Notes under the pieces: model-generated
What the model was told of the DNA's origin: nothing
The model's input: only the letters and a program-made list of their open reading frames with translations
The model's database searches: none
Translations under genes and position numbers: made by a program
From: CAYRFQ01 sp964423615
GTDB taxonomy: Bacteria > Planctomycetota > Planctomycetia > Gemmatales > Gemmataceae
Length of the DNA: 64,000 nt
Reading direction: 5' to 3'
NCBI GenBank assembly: GCA_964423615.1
Contig: CAYRFQ010000021.1
Location: 1 to 64,000 of the forward strand
Part shown: one piece after another, positions 62,276-64,000 of the stretch
How positions within the stretch are numbered: the first letter of the stretch is position 1
Layout: the number at the start of each line of letters is the position of its first letter

Positions 62276-62539
62276 AGGTCAACGGAAAACTACTTTGAAG
62301 TCCCTCGTTACCTCTTGGTCACTCGTCTGGACGATCCTCCAATCGGAACAATACCCACTTCTCATGCTCAGGCAAAGCCTTCCGCGTTTTAGCTCGAAAT
62401 CGCCCGCCCCTGGGCAATCCTTGCATGTCTGACGGCACCGAAGGACACCTTTTTTAACTAAGAAAATACGCTCCTTTGATCTTCCTCCTACAAATAACAT
62501 GACCAATCCGTCACGCAGCCAAGGAGCCCAGGGAATCAC

Positions 62540-63859
62540 ATGACAGAATCACCAGCAAAACCTTCCGCGACAACACAACCCGTAGTCGTAGTAGTTGGCG
62601 GCGGATTTGGAGGCTTGCAGGTCGTGCGAGCCCTCGCCCGTTCCCCAGTCCAGGTAGTCCTCATCGACCGTGAAAACTACCACCTATTCCAACCGTTGCT
62701 TTACCAAGTCGCGACGGGCGGACTTTCCCCGGCGGACATCTCGTCTCCGCTCCGGAGCATTTTTAAGAACCAGAAGAATGTCACCATCATTCAGGACGAA
62801 GTTCAAGATTTCGACATCGAAGGACAATCCCTGATCACTCGAAAATCACGCGTCCCCTACGACTATCTGGTTTTGGCAACTGGCTCACGGACGTCGTATT
62901 TCGGCAATGATCAATGGGCGGGGTATTCCCACGGACTCAAATCCCTCGAAGAAGCGATCGACATTCGCAAACAAATTTACGGGACGTTCGAGGAAGCCGA
63001 ATGCTTGGCGGGAACGGAAAAGGACCCACGCCCCATACGCTTCGTGGTCGTCGGTGGTGGTCCAACCGGCGTCGAAATGACCGGTGCGATCGCCGAATTG
63101 ACTCGCCACACCCTGCGAGGCGAATTCAAACGAATCGATCCGACGAAAGCCGAAGTCCTTCTCCTCGAGGGCGGAGGACGCGTCCTGGCTAACTATGACG
63201 AATCCCTCTCGAACAAGGCCCAAGAGGACCTGGAAGACCTCGGGGCTCACGTACGCACTAACACTTTCGTGACCAACATTGATCAGTCCGGTGTGAAGTT
63301 CAAGAATGAGCAACAAGAAGAAGAATTCCTGGAAGCCGACCTGGTGCTTTGGGCAGCGGGAGTGCGAGCGTCAAGTTTGTCTCGAAAACTCCACGAAAAA
63401 ACTGGTGTGGAACTAGACAGAAGTGGCCGCATCTGCGTCAACAAAGATCTTAGCGTCCCGAATCATCCCAACATCTTCGCCCTGGGCGACATGGTCCTCT
63501 TCCTTGATGAGAAAAAGCAAAAGCCGTTGCCAGGAGTGGCTCCGGTCGCCATGCAACAAGGGTATTACGTCGGGAAAAAGATTGATCGTCAGGTCATCGG
63601 AGAAGAGACCGAAACTCCATTCGAATATACCGACAAAGGGATGTTGGCCGTCATCGGGCGGGCAGCTGCCATTGGGGACATTCGTGGGTGGAAGTTCACA
63701 GGCTTCTTCGCGTGGTTCGTATGGTTGTTTGTCCACTTGATGTTTCTGGTCGAATTCCAGAGCCGCGTTCTGGTCTTCATTCAGTGGGGGTGGAACTACT
63801 TCACGCGGAATCGATCTGCCCGGTTGATCACGAACACCCGAGAGTTACGATCCGATTGA
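62540..63859 (+). CDS. ndh: Type II NADH dehydrogenase (NDH-2)
   Basis: A 439-residue flavoprotein that passes electrons from NADH to quinone without pumping protons. The FAD motif is VVVVGGGFGGLQVVRALA near the N-terminus; the NAD-binding motif is FVVVGGGPTGVEMTGAIAE near residue 172; the FAD signature IFALGDMV lies near 315. The C-terminal about 60 residues are amphipathic to hydrophobic (FTGFFAWFVWLFVHLMFLVEFQSRVLVFIQW), which typically anchors it to the inner membrane face. It would feed the same quinone pool as the ETF-QO part of the giant fusion. AAGGAG precedes the ATG, but 18 bases away. Confidence 0.93.
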   Translation: MTESPAKPSATTQPVVVVVGGGFGGLQVVRALARSPVQVVLIDRENYHLFQPLLYQVATGGLSPADISSPLRSIFKNQKNVTIIQDEVQDFDIEGQSLITRKSRVPYDYLVLATGSRTSYFGNDQWAGYSHGLKSLEEAIDIRKQIYGTFEEAECLAGTEKDPRPIRFVVVGGGPTGVEMTGAIAELTRHTLRGEFKRIDPTKAEVLLLEGGGRVLANYDESLSNKAQEDLEDLGAHVRTNTFVTNIDQSGVKFKNEQQEEEFLEADLVLWAAGVRASSLSRKLHEKTGVELDRSGRICVNKDLSVPNHPNIFALGDMVLFLDEKKQKPLPGVAPVAMQQGYYVGKKIDRQVIGEETETPFEYTDKGMLAVIGRAAAIGDIRGWKFTGFFAWFVWLFVHLMFLVEFQSRVLVFIQWGWNYFTRNRSARLITNTRELRSD

Positions 63860-64000
63860 GCGATTCTGGTCTCGATTTGTCTAGCCCAGACCTCTCCAAA
63901 ACGAAACACCATTAGAAAACGAATAATCCGCATTCGTCGGCATCATTCGAGGTCACTGTGTTTCTGACCTCGAACTTCCGTGTAATCTCCGGTTTCCTAA
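63860..64000. other. Window end
   Basis: 140 bases after the NDH-2 gene; no gene or strong terminator recognised. Confidence 0.4.

Overview
The window is about 50% GC, densely coded bacterial chromosome with genes in long same-strand runs. It looks like a planctomycete, most probably of the Gemmatales/Gemmataceae: a TIGR02996-domain leucine-rich-repeat protein, a Gemmata-type DUF with its characteristic C-terminus, a DUF1559 prepilin-like protein with the H-x9-DG ending, a secreted sulfatase, two WD40 proteins sharing the HEAT-like module common in this phylum, FAS1 and von Willebrand proteins with signal peptides, and TPR-glycosyltransferases. No rRNA, tRNA, CRISPR array or intact insertion sequence was seen.

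Layout. 0-11 kb: no recognisable gene in the first 870 bases, then a sulfatase, a CoxG-like protein, a secreted methyltransferase, a 1300-residue FHA/coiled-coil/pseudokinase protein and a WD40 protein. 11-20 kb, mostly minus strand: Gemmata-type DUF, lipoprotein, SHOCT protein, TPR/GT41 glycosyltransferase, a long non-coding stretch with tandem repeats, metallo-beta-lactamase hydrolase, CutC, two secreted proteins (one acetolactate-decarboxylase-like). 20-30 kb: DUF1559, DsrE, a short kinase-like protein, thioesterase, PLP decarboxylase, FAS1 and vWA proteins, a zinc-ribbon membrane protein and an RlmN/Cfr-like radical SAM enzyme. 30-39 kb: TPR-GT9 protein, WD40 protein, a xylose-isomerase-like/cupin sugar isomerase pair, pseudo-receiver, RidA-like and TIGR02996-LRR proteins. 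39-50.5 kb: the most striking locus, a fadJ-like gene followed by one 2797-codon gene that fuses ETF-ubiquinone oxidoreductase, its ferredoxin domain, two acyl-CoA dehydrogenase domains, ETF beta and ETF alpha. 51-61 kb: an OPT transporter pair and a gyrA-like/gyrB-like operon with two extra genes between the subunits, one of them frameshifted. 61-64 kb: a PAS protein and a type II NADH dehydrogenase.

Together the fusion and the fadJ-like gene would carry acyl-CoA oxidation, transfer of its electrons to quinone, and the next two beta-oxidation steps; no thiolase is present in the window. The fusion has a predicted membrane segment, so it may be a membrane-tethered beta-oxidation electron conduit. 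A dispersed non-coding element upstream of fadJ recurs at 15.9-16.2 kb and may be regulatory or a remnant of a small mobile element.

Limits: all assignments come from reading translations and motifs; no database search, profile or structure prediction was run. Residue positions are approximate except where residues were counted.
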